Below, piece after piece: positions 47,078 to 58,348 of a stretch of 64,000 bases of DNA; the stretch's first letter is position 1, and each line of letters begins with the position of its first letter. Under the pieces are notes generated by a model. That model saw only the letters and a list, made by a program, of their open reading frames with translations, was not told the origin of the DNA and searched no databases. The position numbers and the translations under genes were made by a program. Source of the DNA: Neospora caninum Liverpool (Eukaryota; Apicomplexa; Conoidasida; Eucoccidiorida; Sarcocystidae); assembly GCF_000208865.1 (NCBI RefSeq), contig NC_018391.1, positions 62,001 to 126,000 of the forward strand. Reading direction: 5' to 3'.

Positions 47078-50000
47078 GAGGGAGAAGACGGAGAGAAAGT
47101 TGGGGTGAAGAGGAAAAAGGAGGAGAGAAAAGAGTGCGGGATGAAAGACGGCGAGGGATCCGCGCTGACGAGAAGGATGCGCGGTGGCGGCAAAATGCCC
47201 TGTGGCGAAAACAAACGTGAGGACAGTCGCAAGTGATGGGATGGGAACGGAAGAGAGGTACGTGGACGAGAGGAAGGCAGAGACTACGTAGTAGAGAACG
47301 GCTTAAGGAAAGGGGGGACGGCAGGACAGAAGAAACGGGGAAGGCGAAAAGAGAAAAACGGGAGGCGCGGCGGCACCTCGAAGTCGATGGGCACGAGAGG
47401 GCGACAAGAGGAGAGAGCAAAAGGCGCTCGCAGAGCAAAGAAACTGAGTCTCCTGCCTCGACACACGGCGCGCCGCTCCTGACGGTTTCCGCCCCTACAC
47501 GCGAATGAATGACTGCTTCCGAGAGAAGGCGACGCAGGCACGCACCCGCTCGGGGAAGGTGATCATTGGAGGCCTGAGGGTCTCAGCCGATTCTGCTGGA
47601 GAAAAAAAGCAGAGTAGATGGGGAAAGTCGTAGGCACATGTTTTCCCGTTCGATTTAAACACGTGCGGCGGATGGGGTCAAGGCGTCGGCGCAGCTGCTG
47701 GACTTGCGCAACCTCCCTGCAAGCTGCAGGGCCATCAACTTTGGCCAGTTACCAGAAGCGGATATCGGCGACACACCTCGTGAGACGGAAGCAGAGAAAG
47801 AGGCCAGGAAAAGCACGGGGAGATTGTGGATGCCTAAAAAGCTACTCCATGTACACGAACGCGGCAAAAGGGAAGCGGCAAGAGTCTGAAGGCTCGAATT
47901 GACCCGTCGAAAATGCATGCGCGAGTCATTCGCCCGGCCTTCGCGGGGAAGTTCCAGCTAACGTTCCTTGTTTGCAAGTCGCAAAAGGGTCGGAATTACG
48001 CCTAGAACAAACAAGAAACAATGCTGACGGATTTTTCGAGAAGCATCGATAGAACAGAAACCCCTACTGGCGAACGGCGCACGACACGGTTCGTGAGGCG
48101 AATGCGGCCGCGAAAAGGAACACACAGCTACAGAGTGCAGGGTAAGAGCAGTCGAGAGGGCTGTGAAGAGACACCGGAAGCAGAAAAGCTGCGTTGTCTT
48201 GGTTTGCCGAAGAAAACACATTTGCTTGCTGGCACAAACGATGTGACGAAGCAACCGAACTGCGACAAGGTCCGCAATTGCGCGCTTGCGAAATGTCGCA
48301 AATGGAGAGAAGGCTGGTCAGGATCGATGTTCTCGCTCGGTGTCCCGTTCTGGCGGAACTGGTCGAAAAGCAAGTGAAGGATCGAGCGCTGCCGCAAGAT
48401 GAGCACTCGCAAGCTTTTCAATTTTCTCGAGGATGTGCAGCAGGTCTGTGCACTAGTTACCGGGGGTTAGTGTTCATTTACCTTGTCTATCGTGTGTCAG
48501 CGTCTGTACCCTTCATGGATGCCAACAAGTCCATTCTAGCTGCGGCGTCGTCCCCGGGGGGTCTTCCGTTGTGTAGCGTTCACACACCAGTCCAGCCGAT
48601 GGAGTGTGACGAGATCTACTGCGATGTTCGTTTTGTAGACGCGTTGTGAGTCTGAAACAACTTACCGGTTAGGTTCTTTCTGCGGCTCTCGGCACACAGC
48701 CCCGGTGCACTGTTTTTATATAGACACGGCACGGTCTGGTTGAAACAACTGAATTCTTGCTGCTGCTCTGGTGGCATCCTCGGTGGTGACAGGGCGCTTC
48801 CGAGTCATTCGTGTCGTGGAAGTCCTCACAAAGAAAAGAACAGGATGTCCAAGACACACGAGTGGAAAGATATGCAGGTAGAAGCGGTTGGCCGGTTTGC
48901 GAGTCTCTCCCCGGTACTCTATCATCTGATGTGTTGTCATGGACGCCTCAACTGTTCGAGAATCTAACAATAAAACATATTCAAGTCATCGGTAGGTTAA
49001 ACGCTACTGAGATTCTGGTCTAGACTCATGTATAGTCACTCCTTTCAAATAAAATTCTTAAATGGCCGGCTATCAGCAATGTGGAAGAACGTCGGTAAGC
49101 TCTGTCGCTGGTCCCATTCTCTTCTTGTGAGCCAGAACAACGGATAAACGGTCTTTCCCCTGTCGAAGTTCCCACTCCAGCTCCACTGGCTGTCCGGTGT
49201 GACATCGCCGTGAACATCTCGTGGAGCGGGGTGGTAATGGTATACGGGGTGTAGTGCTCAACAAGAGACGTGCCATCGAAAAAAGCGTCGAGCAACACCA
49301 GTGGCTGTGTAAACATATGAGAATCCAGTTAACATGCCGTTTCCGAACTGCTGAGATGGGATCAGTAGTGTAGGATGTGTTCGACTGCCGCGATAAACCA
49401 CCGCCGCTTTCGGGGTGCGAAATTCGTGGCGTTGGAGTCGGGCTTCAGGCGATTCCGCTGGTCTCCTGCATCAGCAATGATATCACTCACTCGCGGCGAT
49501 CATCAGTCGATAGAGTTATTCCTGCTTTGCTCAGTCCGGGCTTTTGCATAAAAGCGTGTTTCGATGTTTTTGATTAGCGAAATGTACGGCCAGCCACAGC
49601 CAGATTGGCTCCGTCAACTAGAGACCCGACCCATAATAAGCGAAAAGAAGCGGACTGCACGCCGGTCGTAGTTTAGGTTCCTGGCGTTCTGTCGCTGTAC
49701 TGATCCACCAGCATCGTCACTCAAAATGTGTTTTTCCGACTTTCGTGTCATTCGTGTTGCCGTTGCCAGTACATCTCAAACGGGCTTATCTACCCTGGAC
49801 GAACAGGACTGAAGTGTCAAGTGAAAACTTAGTCCTCCCTGCAGCATCACAAGGAGGAAGCCAGGCGAACACGTCATGGGTGCACAAAGCACACACCATT
49901 AGCAACAAGGCCAAAGCGGCATCCACCTCCCGTGTTCCTTCCTCATTTTACTTGGCAATGCCTCGGGTGCTGTGTTCTGAAGGATTTCAGACGCTGCGAG

Positions 50001-51322
50001 GATAGCACGCTACAACTGCAAAATTTTTTTCACCCATATATAAAAACCGTTCTTCACTGGTTCGTGTCATGCGGAGAAGAGCGGATCTAGAATGCTCACA
50101 GACGGGTAACAAGTCTGATACACGAAGAGACAAGGTACCCCTGCGTCAAGCAAGTGTTTCTGAATCGCTGAAACCGTAGGCAAAGTCAATGAACTATGGT
50201 GTCACGGAGAAGGAAGGTGTACCCCGTGCGTCACATCACGTGAAAAATCCTGTCGCTGCGCACACAAAAGCAAAGTGGCAGTAGGGTCCGATGAAACGCT
50301 GCGTGCCATAGGTCCGTTTTACGCAAGAGAGCTAGAATATCCCCAGGCGGTGATCTTGATCAAGCACCGGCGGCATGGATGATGGCCTCTCCATGGGTCC
50401 TTGGTGCGCTGGCCTGTGGCCAGTCCGGATCATACAGATTGAAGTTAAAGCACACCTTCATCCTCAGGAGCATCGACTGCGAAATCAGGGAGAAACACCA
50501 TTTCGTCATCGAAACGCGTCTTGCTTGAACGGGCTCGGCTTCATTCCGCTGTTACAAAGGTGGATCGCAAGGCCCCATGTCACTGTGTTCCAGTACTTGT
50601 CTTTTCCGCATTGGCGGAAGTTGACGCTTTCCCTTTCTGGTCGCCGATTACTCGCCATGTTCAAGCTTGGCTTTTCCCTATGACGCAGCGCAGGGATTCC
50701 ACTGGGGCTCTGTCCTCCCGAATGTGCCACCCGCCGGGCGCTGCTTTCGACCTGGAGGCTGTCCCGGATGGTGACCGGCTGCGGGCTGCCCCGCCTGTCA
50801 CGCACAGACCTGGCCTGAAGATGTCCCTGATGGCTTCCGGCCTGGTTCCAGTTGACACACTGGCTTAACAGGACACGATGGCGCGGTGTGTGGGTTTAGT
50901 TTCAATGAAGTTACAACCTGTCAAAGGATAGTCTCTCGGCATCCCGCCGCTGGGTTGCTGCCACTGCCTCTTGGCCGTTTCTTCACAGCTGTCGCGTCCG
51001 CAAATTCGCTACCGCAGGCGAAAAGAGTCACAGTCTGGTGTTGCTGTCGCGGGTACGGATTTTCGCTTCTATGTCAGCCCGCTGGGCTATGACCGCCGTG
51101 CCGTACGGCGCCACAATCCTACACCGCCCTCCCCACGCGGCTAAAAAAGGGTGGAGGAAGCGGACGACCCCACGGGTTTGTCGTTCCTCTTACAGTACAA
51201 CAAGTTCGAGAACCGCTGCGCTCACCCGCGGCGGCTGCACGCCTCCTGTTGCTATGCCGACGTCAAGCAAGAGCTGGTAACATGAGGCGGCACCCCCCCT
51301 CGAGGGGACGGGGCGATGACGG
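47078..51322. other. 4.2-kb region with no supported gene
   Basis: Upstream of the LRR gene the first few hundred bases are GA-rich (47090-47430). From about 47.6 kb the sequence is of mixed composition, without (TA)n or polypurine tracts, and open frames stay below about 150 residues with frequent stops on both strands. The longest, plus strand 48194-48649, looks Cys/Arg-rich and lacks any recognisable motif. UTRs or promoter of the LRR gene and the 3' UTR of the repeat protein are expected at the edges; the middle may be empty or hold non-coding RNA. Confidence 0.5.
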
Positions 51323-53086
51323 TCACCTGCTGTCGTCTTCCTTGGTGTTGTCTATCATACTCTCCTCTTCTTTTTTTCCCTCCGCTGTACTTTCGCTCTC
51401 CTCTGGTATCGGTGCCGCCGCCGCACGGGAACGCCGATGCGGGCGCTGCTCCAAGAACCGGTGTAACCATGGGTGCTTGGGGTAGGGTGTTGGCGCTGGG
51501 TCCGTACTGCCGTGTTCACGCTTCTCTCCGCGGCGCGCCCCTGCGTCTCTTCCCGGCGGCGCTGGCTCTGGACGATTTTCGCCTGATCCTCGTGGCGTCA
51601 CCGTCCCTGCGCCAGCAGGCACCCGTAAGAGCCCGGGGGTTTTCGTCTTTCCGCCTCTGCCTGGGTCACGCGGCTCTCCACGGCGAGGTCTGGAGCCTCC
51701 TCCTGGCGCCTGTGTAATCAAGCCAACACGTTGGCGTGGTTTCGCTCCACTTACACCAGGAGGCACCCATGGAGGTGCACGCGGACTAGGCACGCTGCCA
51801 TCGAATCTTCCACCCGGCTGCCGTCTAGGCGTATCCCGTGAGCCGCTGGCCCCACCGTCTCCCCTTGGCGTCGCGCTTAGCTGCTGTGCACGAGAGTTCG
51901 GAGGCGGTGGGACAGGAGCCATCCATGTAGGCGAACCAGGCGGCCCGCTGCTGCTACCACTTGCCGGGTGCGTCTCCTCTCCACGTCGCGCGCCTGACTT
52001 GCTCGCCCCACTGTCTCCCCCTTGCGTCTCTCTTAGCAGCTGTGCACGAGGGATCGGACTCGGTAAGACAGGAGCCATCCATGTAGGCGAACCAGGCGGC
52101 CCGCTGCTGCTACCACTTGCCGGGTGCGTCTCCTCTCCACGTCGCGCGCCTGACTTGCTCGCCCCACTGTCTCCCCCTTGCGTCTCTCTTAGCAGCTGTG
52201 CACGAGGGATCGGACTCGGTAAGACAGGAGCCATCCATGTAGGCGAACCAGGCGACCCGCTGCTGCTACCGCTTGCCGGGTGCGTCACCGGTTCACCTGT
52301 CTTCTTGGTGACGGGGTCGTCCTCACCTTGCGTGGCTGGCATTGAAAACCCGGCAGGTGCATGAGGGCTCAATGGCCCAGGTGTGGAATGGCTCGGCTGC
52401 TTTTCTGTTCCCTCGCTGCCTATCGGAGGGACTGATGTTCCACTGCTACCCGCAGTGGACTCTGTTTCACCGTGTCCCCAAAAAGGATCGTGGAATCCCG
52501 CCTGCGGTGCGTCACTGTCATTGCCGCTACTACCAGACACAGCGGTCCATTCGCCACTTGTCTCCAAGGGTGCGGATGTGCCGGAGCCAGATTTGGAAGG
52601 AGTGGATAGGCCATCGCCATCTTGACCTGTTAGGAGATACGCTTGCAACACTGGAACTGCGGTGGCACCCGCTGCAGAAGTAGAGCCTGAAGACGCCTTG
52701 CTAGTAGAAGCGGTTTCTGGCAACTCTTCTGGTTGACTGCCTTCCTCGGGAGGAACCTCCTCACGCGGATGCTTGCGGGCACGTCTAAAAACGGAATACC
52801 CTACGAGGAGAACAGCAACGATCGAGCAGATAGCTCGAATCGGAATTGCATATCGCTTGAGAGCCCCATGCACCCTTTTCACCAGTTTTTTCTTTAACGA
52901 GGTCTTGGCGCTACCGGCACCGCTGACATGAGCCACAGAACCCGAGGCGGGGTATCCGTCGGGGCCGCGCGTCTCGACAACAGCCACGGCTTCCGCAGGG
53001 GAATCATGCGGCGATATGGCATGAATCCAGAACCCCAGCAGTCCCGCCACCCACAACAACTGCGCAAACCGAAATCTGACTTCCAT
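51323..53086 (-). CDS. Lineage-specific signal-peptide/TM protein with 52-residue repeats (587 aa)
   Basis: A single exon from the ATG at 53086 to TGA 51325-51323. The N-terminus (MEVRFRFAQLLWVAGLLGFW) has the basic-then-hydrophobic form of a signal peptide. A second hydrophobic helix at residues 80-100 (IPIRAICSIVAVLLVGYSVF) is followed by a basic stop-transfer run (RRARKHPR). The remaining ~480 residues are Pro/Ser/Gly/Glu-rich and include tandem 52-residue units that contain SPTWMAPVLPSPIPRAQLLR. The tail is Arg/Pro-rich and ends Glu-rich. The plan fits a type I membrane or dense-granule-like secreted protein of coccidia, with a short lumenal part and a long low-complexity tail, but I recognise no named family and saw no RRL-type processing motif. 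It stands alone between two multi-kilobase gene-poor stretches. Confidence 0.8.
   Translation of the reverse strand: MEVRFRFAQLLWVAGLLGFWIHAISPHDSPAEAVAVVETRGPDGYPASGSVAHVSGAGSAKTSLKKKLVKRVHGALKRYAIPIRAICSIVAVLLVGYSVFRRARKHPREEVPPEEGSQPEELPETASTSKASSGSTSAAGATAVPVLQAYLLTGQDGDGLSTPSKSGSGTSAPLETSGEWTAVSGSSGNDSDAPQAGFHDPFWGHGETESTAGSSGTSVPPIGSEGTEKQPSHSTPGPLSPHAPAGFSMPATQGEDDPVTKKTGEPVTHPASGSSSGSPGSPTWMAPVLPSPIPRAQLLRETQGGDSGASKSGARRGEETHPASGSSSGPPGSPTWMAPVLPSPIPRAQLLRETQGGDSGASKSGARRGEETHPASGSSSGPPGSPTWMAPVPPPPNSRAQQLSATPRGDGGASGSRDTPRRQPGGRFDGSVPSPRAPPWVPPGVSGAKPRQRVGLITQAPGGGSRPRRGEPRDPGRGGKTKTPGLLRVPAGAGTVTPRGSGENRPEPAPPGRDAGARRGEKREHGSTDPAPTPYPKHPWLHRFLEQRPHRRSRAAAAPIPEESESTAEGKKEEESMIDNTKEDDSR
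51919..52290 (-). repeat. 156-bp tandem repeat in a coding region
   Basis: Copies begin at 51919, 52075 and 52231 (two full units and the start of a third). The first two are almost base-identical; the third shows a few changes before it diverges. A more degenerate unit lies to the left (about 51850-51918). The period equals 52 codons, so copy number can change without breaking the frame. Near-identity at silent sites points to recent duplication or gene conversion. Confidence 0.9.
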
Positions 53087-55696
53087 CGCGACATGCCACC
53101 AAAGAACTGCAGCGCAGTACAAGAACGGGTGAACGGCTCGCGACCGACATCAAGCATCCCAGCTGCTGATACGTAGCGATGGGGTGCTTCCGAAGCTGCT
53201 GGGGAATCTCGTGACCTGAAGGGTCTTCTTCTCTCTGCAGGAGTCAAGCGGTCAGCTGTTTGCTCATTCATACAAGACCTCCCGTAGATATATGGCGCGG
53301 TGCGTAAGTCTGACATTCCAGGCAGGCTAAGTGATCGATGATCCGTCTGCAGGAGTGATGTTCACAGAAGTTACACGGCACATACGCGAGAGTGCTTCGC
53401 CTGTGTACGTATTATTAGAACTTGGGCCACACGTAAACGAACCTCTAGAGAATGATACAGCTACAAATAAATTCGGTTCGACGTCTGCAGAATGGATCAT
53501 TATAACACACAACTGTAACGGTACCTGAGGTTGGCTACAGTGGGATTCGAAAACACGGCTTGCCCCTCTCTACAGGTGCGGGCAGTCTCCGCCGACCGAG
53601 ACCGGTGTTCAAGATTCGGCCACGGTCCGTTCCGGAACCCCTGACTGGACCTCCGACGCCCAGAGACACACGGTGCGTCGCTAGCTCACAAGGCTCAGCG
53701 TTGGGGGGGAACGGGTTCGGTTTGTGTGGGGGTCAGTTGAACTATGCCTTGCGCGTGACCAGGCCGTTTTCCGTTTTACCGTGTTGCACTCCTTCGGAGG
53801 CGTGGACTGGCGGAGGCTGCAGACGCGGGTAGCTCCGCCCAAAGCTACGGCGTGTCCGGCGTCTTCTCCGGCGATTCTGATTGTCAATGTACAAACACCC
53901 CACAGTGTCAAACTCTTCGTTCCTGACAGAACGGAGCAGCAACAGGAGATGCACACGTCTTACTGCGGCGCACCCCGTCGCTGGTCCTCCCCCGGGCCAA
54001 CGTAAACAACGCGGGCCTCGTGTGCGAGGCAACGTCAAGGGCATCCAAGAGACGAGGTGGGGCCACGCCGAGGGATCGCGTTATCAAGGGACCAAGGTGA
54101 GGGCGGGCGGCAAAGGCCTAATTTCACATTGTTGGAATTTGAAATACCACTGGGAATATTGCTGCTCCTAGAAATCGAGAAACGGGCAAACTCTTCAAAC
54201 GGGTTCGTACCAAGACTGAAAGAGACACGGGAAGTCCAATCCTGCTCCAGGATGCCCCGGGAACGAGGTTTTCCCGCTCCCATTGCTGGCTAGGTGACTT
54301 GACAGAGCACACAGCCTTCACGTCACTCCAGTCCACGTTACCATCACACTCCCACATGCTCTCACCAAGTCGAAAGCAAAAGAAGAATTCTGGGAGCAAA
54401 CGTGAGGGACACCGCAGACGGACCCAAAACGAGGGCTGTGGCCAGATCTCGCTTTTTTTCCACGTTCTGCTGATTCGAACCGTCCGAAAGAGTGACGGGT
54501 GTACCCAGCAAGACGAAGCGAAGGAACTTCCTCTGCGACACAGGGTCGCACAAAAGCGAATCGGACAAATTGAGAAGTTCTCGTCCCGGCTTCACCCGGG
54601 AGGCAACTCGCTTGTTGTTCCCTTTCCCCTCTCACTAAGTCGGTATGGGCTGTACGTCTGATAACTTTCATTTGGTCGACAGCTACCAAGTCATGTATAC
54701 AAGCGCTTCAACGTTGAAGGCCCCGCGCTAGCGTTCCCCGTGTTCTCCAAATGCCATTAAGCCACTTCTGTCTACGGGAGTCTTCCTGAACAGTCTCCGT
54801 CTCTGTTCTTCCTTTTGAATTGCTTCTTCCTCTGCCCTTCATCCCCATTCGTCGTCCTCGTTCCCGTTCTACTCGGTTCCCTGTTCCTCTCCTTTTCTGC
54901 CTGCCTCCCATGTCCAATCTCACGGTGCCTTCTTTTTCTGCATCCATCGCTCCTGACGGTGCGTGCCACCGGTACAACTGCCAGCAGCCATGATGGAATT
55001 CGCTGCCTGCTGCGCTGACAAAAACTAATTCGTGCCCCTGCGGCGTACCACGTAATAGTCAGACGAGAACTCCCTCCGCATACCACGCGGTTTTTTGTTG
55101 TGCGTGGATCCTTAGGATAAACCGTTGTGCGTGGAACTGAGAGTCGACAATGTGTGTTTGCTTCCACACTGGGGGTATTTTACGTATTGTTTCGGTCTCT
55201 CACGCAACTGGTTTCGGGGTTCGATCATGTTGAGGACAACAAAAATACATAGTACACCGAAAAAGCCTGGAAGCTCTTAGCTGCCTGGTTTCAGTGGTGC
55301 TGCGAAACCCCGGCGCGTTGCACCGGCTCCTGTTCACAGTGCTATTTTCGCAGTTCATTCGGCGCCAAACATTTTCCACAACAGTAAAGAGTTGCAGTTT
55401 CCAGTCGCCTTCCCTAGCTGCTTCCGCGTATTTGGCACGCGTTCTCCCGCGAGATTCATATTCACCCAAACTCCTGCATACACAAGCTGTTTAACACCGA
55501 CTCGCGTGAGAACATTTAAAGCGTGCGTGGTATTCTTTTGTGCCGGTGCCGCGCATCTGGCAGCGGAATGCGCACTGTATGAAGACCGAGCTCCTGTTCA
55601 TACGTTGTGTCACTAGGAACGGCTCCCAACGAAACAGGGAGATGCGCGTGCAGCGTTCAGCCTAGGGCATCTCCATTCATTGTCGCCCGTCCTTGT
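53087..55696. other. 2.6-kb region with no supported gene
   Basis: It lies between the 5' end of the repeat protein gene and the 3' end of pICln, both minus strand. Base composition is more balanced than in coding DNA; 53330-53520 is noticeably AT-richer. Open frames are under 130 codons and show no motif. It should include the promoter and 5' UTR of the repeat protein gene and the 3' UTR of pICln. Confidence 0.5.
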
Positions 55697-58348
55697 CTAG
55701 TGTCCATTTGGCAACATATCTACATCCTCTCGCTCGCCGGCGTCTCGGTCTTCCCCGCCCGCGCCATTTCCGTCCTCTCCGCCCTCGACGATTTCCCAGC
55801 CGCCCTGCAAGCATCACAACAGGGCGGGATGTGCCTGCATTTTGCTGGAGATCTCTCACATGCAAATGAACTATTTTTTCTCTCAACAGCGCAGGCGACG
55901 CTCCGTCTCCTGAAGCAATCGGCAGCCTCCTCACAGTTCCCGTGAAGCAAGAAACAGACGCCGACCCAAGGAAATGCCGGGACTTCTCAGTAAACCGTCC
56001 CCACGGTCCCGAGGTCCGCTAGACACTCCAAACCCACAGACCCGTCTTCTGGGTTGCCCACGCCAGCCTGGTCAGTGTTTGAGCGTACTCATATACACAC
56101 CCTGAGGATGTGGCATGCTGGCAGTATATACGCTCTATAAATAAAGCTGCGTTTGTGTAAGCACATAGTCCTGTGGCCTCCGAAACGATGAAGGATGTGC
56201 ACATGTGCTACGCAGACGCACGCATATATATATATATATATATGCACATATGCAGACACAAGAACAGCTGTGCATCCGTGTTTGCACATTCACCTATCCG
56301 CCGTGGCAGTCCCTGCTGATCGTTCAAAGAAGTCGCGCCGTCAATGACCACCTGGGTCACGCGATGGAAATGAAAAACCTACATGAGCCGCCGAAACAGC
56401 ACACACTCTTTCGAAACACTTACAGGAAGGGACCCTCCCTCTCGCAGCCCATCAGCTTCGATGATAAAGTCGTCCTCATCATCGTCCCCGTCATCTGCGT
56501 CAGGGTCCGGATTCAGCGCAGCCATCTCAGACATGACTTTGAACAGTGTGTCGAGCTTTCTGAGCACAGGAATGCCGGAACCAGAAAGGAGTGGAAGCAA
56601 AATGAGGAAATGGCCTCACAGGCTCACTGCAGCCAGGCCACGCTCTCTTCGTCTCATCGGTGGCACGAAGACACGCGAGCTCGAGACACCGTGCAGGTGG
56701 GTCAGACACTGCGAGGCACGAAGCTGGAACCGAAATGCTACTCCCCGCGTGTTGTCGCCTGGCGACGACGCTACGCCAATCTCTCTGCATGCAGTCCCTT
56801 ACTCGGGGGAACTGGGTACAATGCGCATTTCTGGGATCACATAGTCCTCGTCTTCCTCTGCTGCCGCGTCGCTCTTAAGCTGGCAGTAGATACACGGCTC
56901 GTGCCCGCTGTCTGACGATTGGAGGACAGGGAGCGCACAGGCAACGTCACGAACAGTCGTGGAGCAAACGGTGTCGGAAAAAGACTGGAAATGTATGCGC
57001 GTGAGGCAACGCCACTGCCGATTTCTCCCCGAGGTTCCCACATGTATATGTGGCGAAAAAAAGTGAAGAAATCGCCTTCCGGTTGCGCAACAGGCGACCG
57101 GCCACGCGCAGCCGCATCTATCTACGCGTGTGCACACACATTCACAGGGCGCGCCTTGCATCAAAACGTCTGGTACAGAAATTGCACGCAGCGAACGTGA
57201 CAGGCACCGCAAATGGCCGTGAATATGCGTGCAACGATACCCCGCAACCTATGCTAGACAGCACATAGGCCACAAGTACATCTAATCTCGAGATCCTGGC
57301 AGAGAGAGTGAATTGACGGTGGCGTTTTCTTTCTCACTTGGATCTCGTGACAGGGCGTGAAGCACAATCGAGGGATAGTCGACAGCAATGTCCTTTCGCT
57401 GCTCGTCTCCCGCAGAGGCTGCATCTGGCTTGGTGAGCCACGCGACGCGTCGCGAAGTGACATAGAAAGTCCCGATGCCTGAACGCAAAGGCCGGGGACA
57501 GACGCTTCGCTGGCCTGAGGAAAAACGAACAGTCGCCCTTAAAATTCGACGCCGACCGAGAGACAGAGAGCTCCGCGTACACCAGGACGCCGGGCTGCCT
57601 TCCGTGCCTGGATCCTCGAGGAGACTGACACAGTTAAGAGCACGTCACTGCGAGGTGACAGAAGGAAAAGAGAGCGAATGTTTGGAAAGCCATGGTAGTA
57701 TTTTATGAGGGTATGTGAGCGACTAAATGTCAGTCGTGCGAAACTTAGGTTTTCCATGAAGTCTACTTGGAAAAAGACAAAAGCAAATTGGATAGAGCCG
57801 AGGCTCAACTTTTTTTGGATGCCCAGACGGACATCATTCGTCCTTGTCGAGTTTACACTTACTTGACTCCCTAGCGTCTATTCTGGCTTTTTGGAGATGC
57901 AGAGTTATCTGTTCCAATCTTACCTGGCTTCGGTGTACTGTACTCGAAAAACAACCCATCCACTGACTACGTTTCAAGTCATGCACCGGTGACGCATCAA
58001 CATCAAGAGCTTTCTCTGGGGAAGTATATCCTCCTGCGCTGGCGCTTGTCTCGACATATTTTCATAGACTTGCGTTTGAGAGCGCCAGAAAATTCGCCCA
58101 GCGGTCAGTGACCCCGCCGAGGCGCTGAGGGGAGTCCCGACGCCAAACGATTGCCCGAGGGAATGGCGTACGCGACGAAGCCCGATGCGTTCGTTCGAAA
58201 ACTGAGAGAGCCTACCATGATTTTCGCCCTGAAGAATAAGCGCCGCGTCGTTTTCGCGACAGGCAATCACCTCCTCGTCGCCGTGCGGGCCCTGTAGGAT
58301 CTGCAAACTCCCGTCCGCGTTCCGGGCTGGGGACCACTGGACCGGCAT
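55697..58348 (-). CDS. pICln (CLNS1A) methylosome subunit
   Basis: Five exons fit in phase: 58348-58216, 57478-57338, 56911-56803, 56559-56424 and 55804-55697, 208 aa (human pICln is about 237). The start is the ATG at 58348 (MPVQWSPARNADG). The PH-like fold is read from GIGTFYVTSRRVAWLTKPDA (matching GTLYIAESRLSWL of the family), VDYPSIVLHALSRDP, and EPCIYCQLKSD with an acidic loop. Then VIPEMRIVPSSPEKLDTLFK, continuing VMSEMAALNPDPDADD, reproduces the helix and the acidic NPDPDADD stretch of pICln. The last exon is a Gly/Glu/Asp-rich acidic tail (GWEIVEGGEDGNG) ending DVDMLPNGH. pICln binds Sm proteins, recruits them to PRMT5 for arginine methylation and hands them on for snRNP assembly, so a cytosolic role is expected. 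It is head to head with the OB-fold/RGG gene. Confidence 0.9.
56224..56241. repeat. Short (TA)n microsatellite
   Basis: The only TA dinucleotide run of note after 46 kb, about nine units, in the last intron of pICln. Confidence 0.8.

Noticed and set aside
53330..53530. AT-richer segment considered as a nuclear copy of mitochondrial DNA
   Set aside because: No cob or coxI coding motif can be read; a search against the fragmented coccidian mitochondrial genome would settle it.
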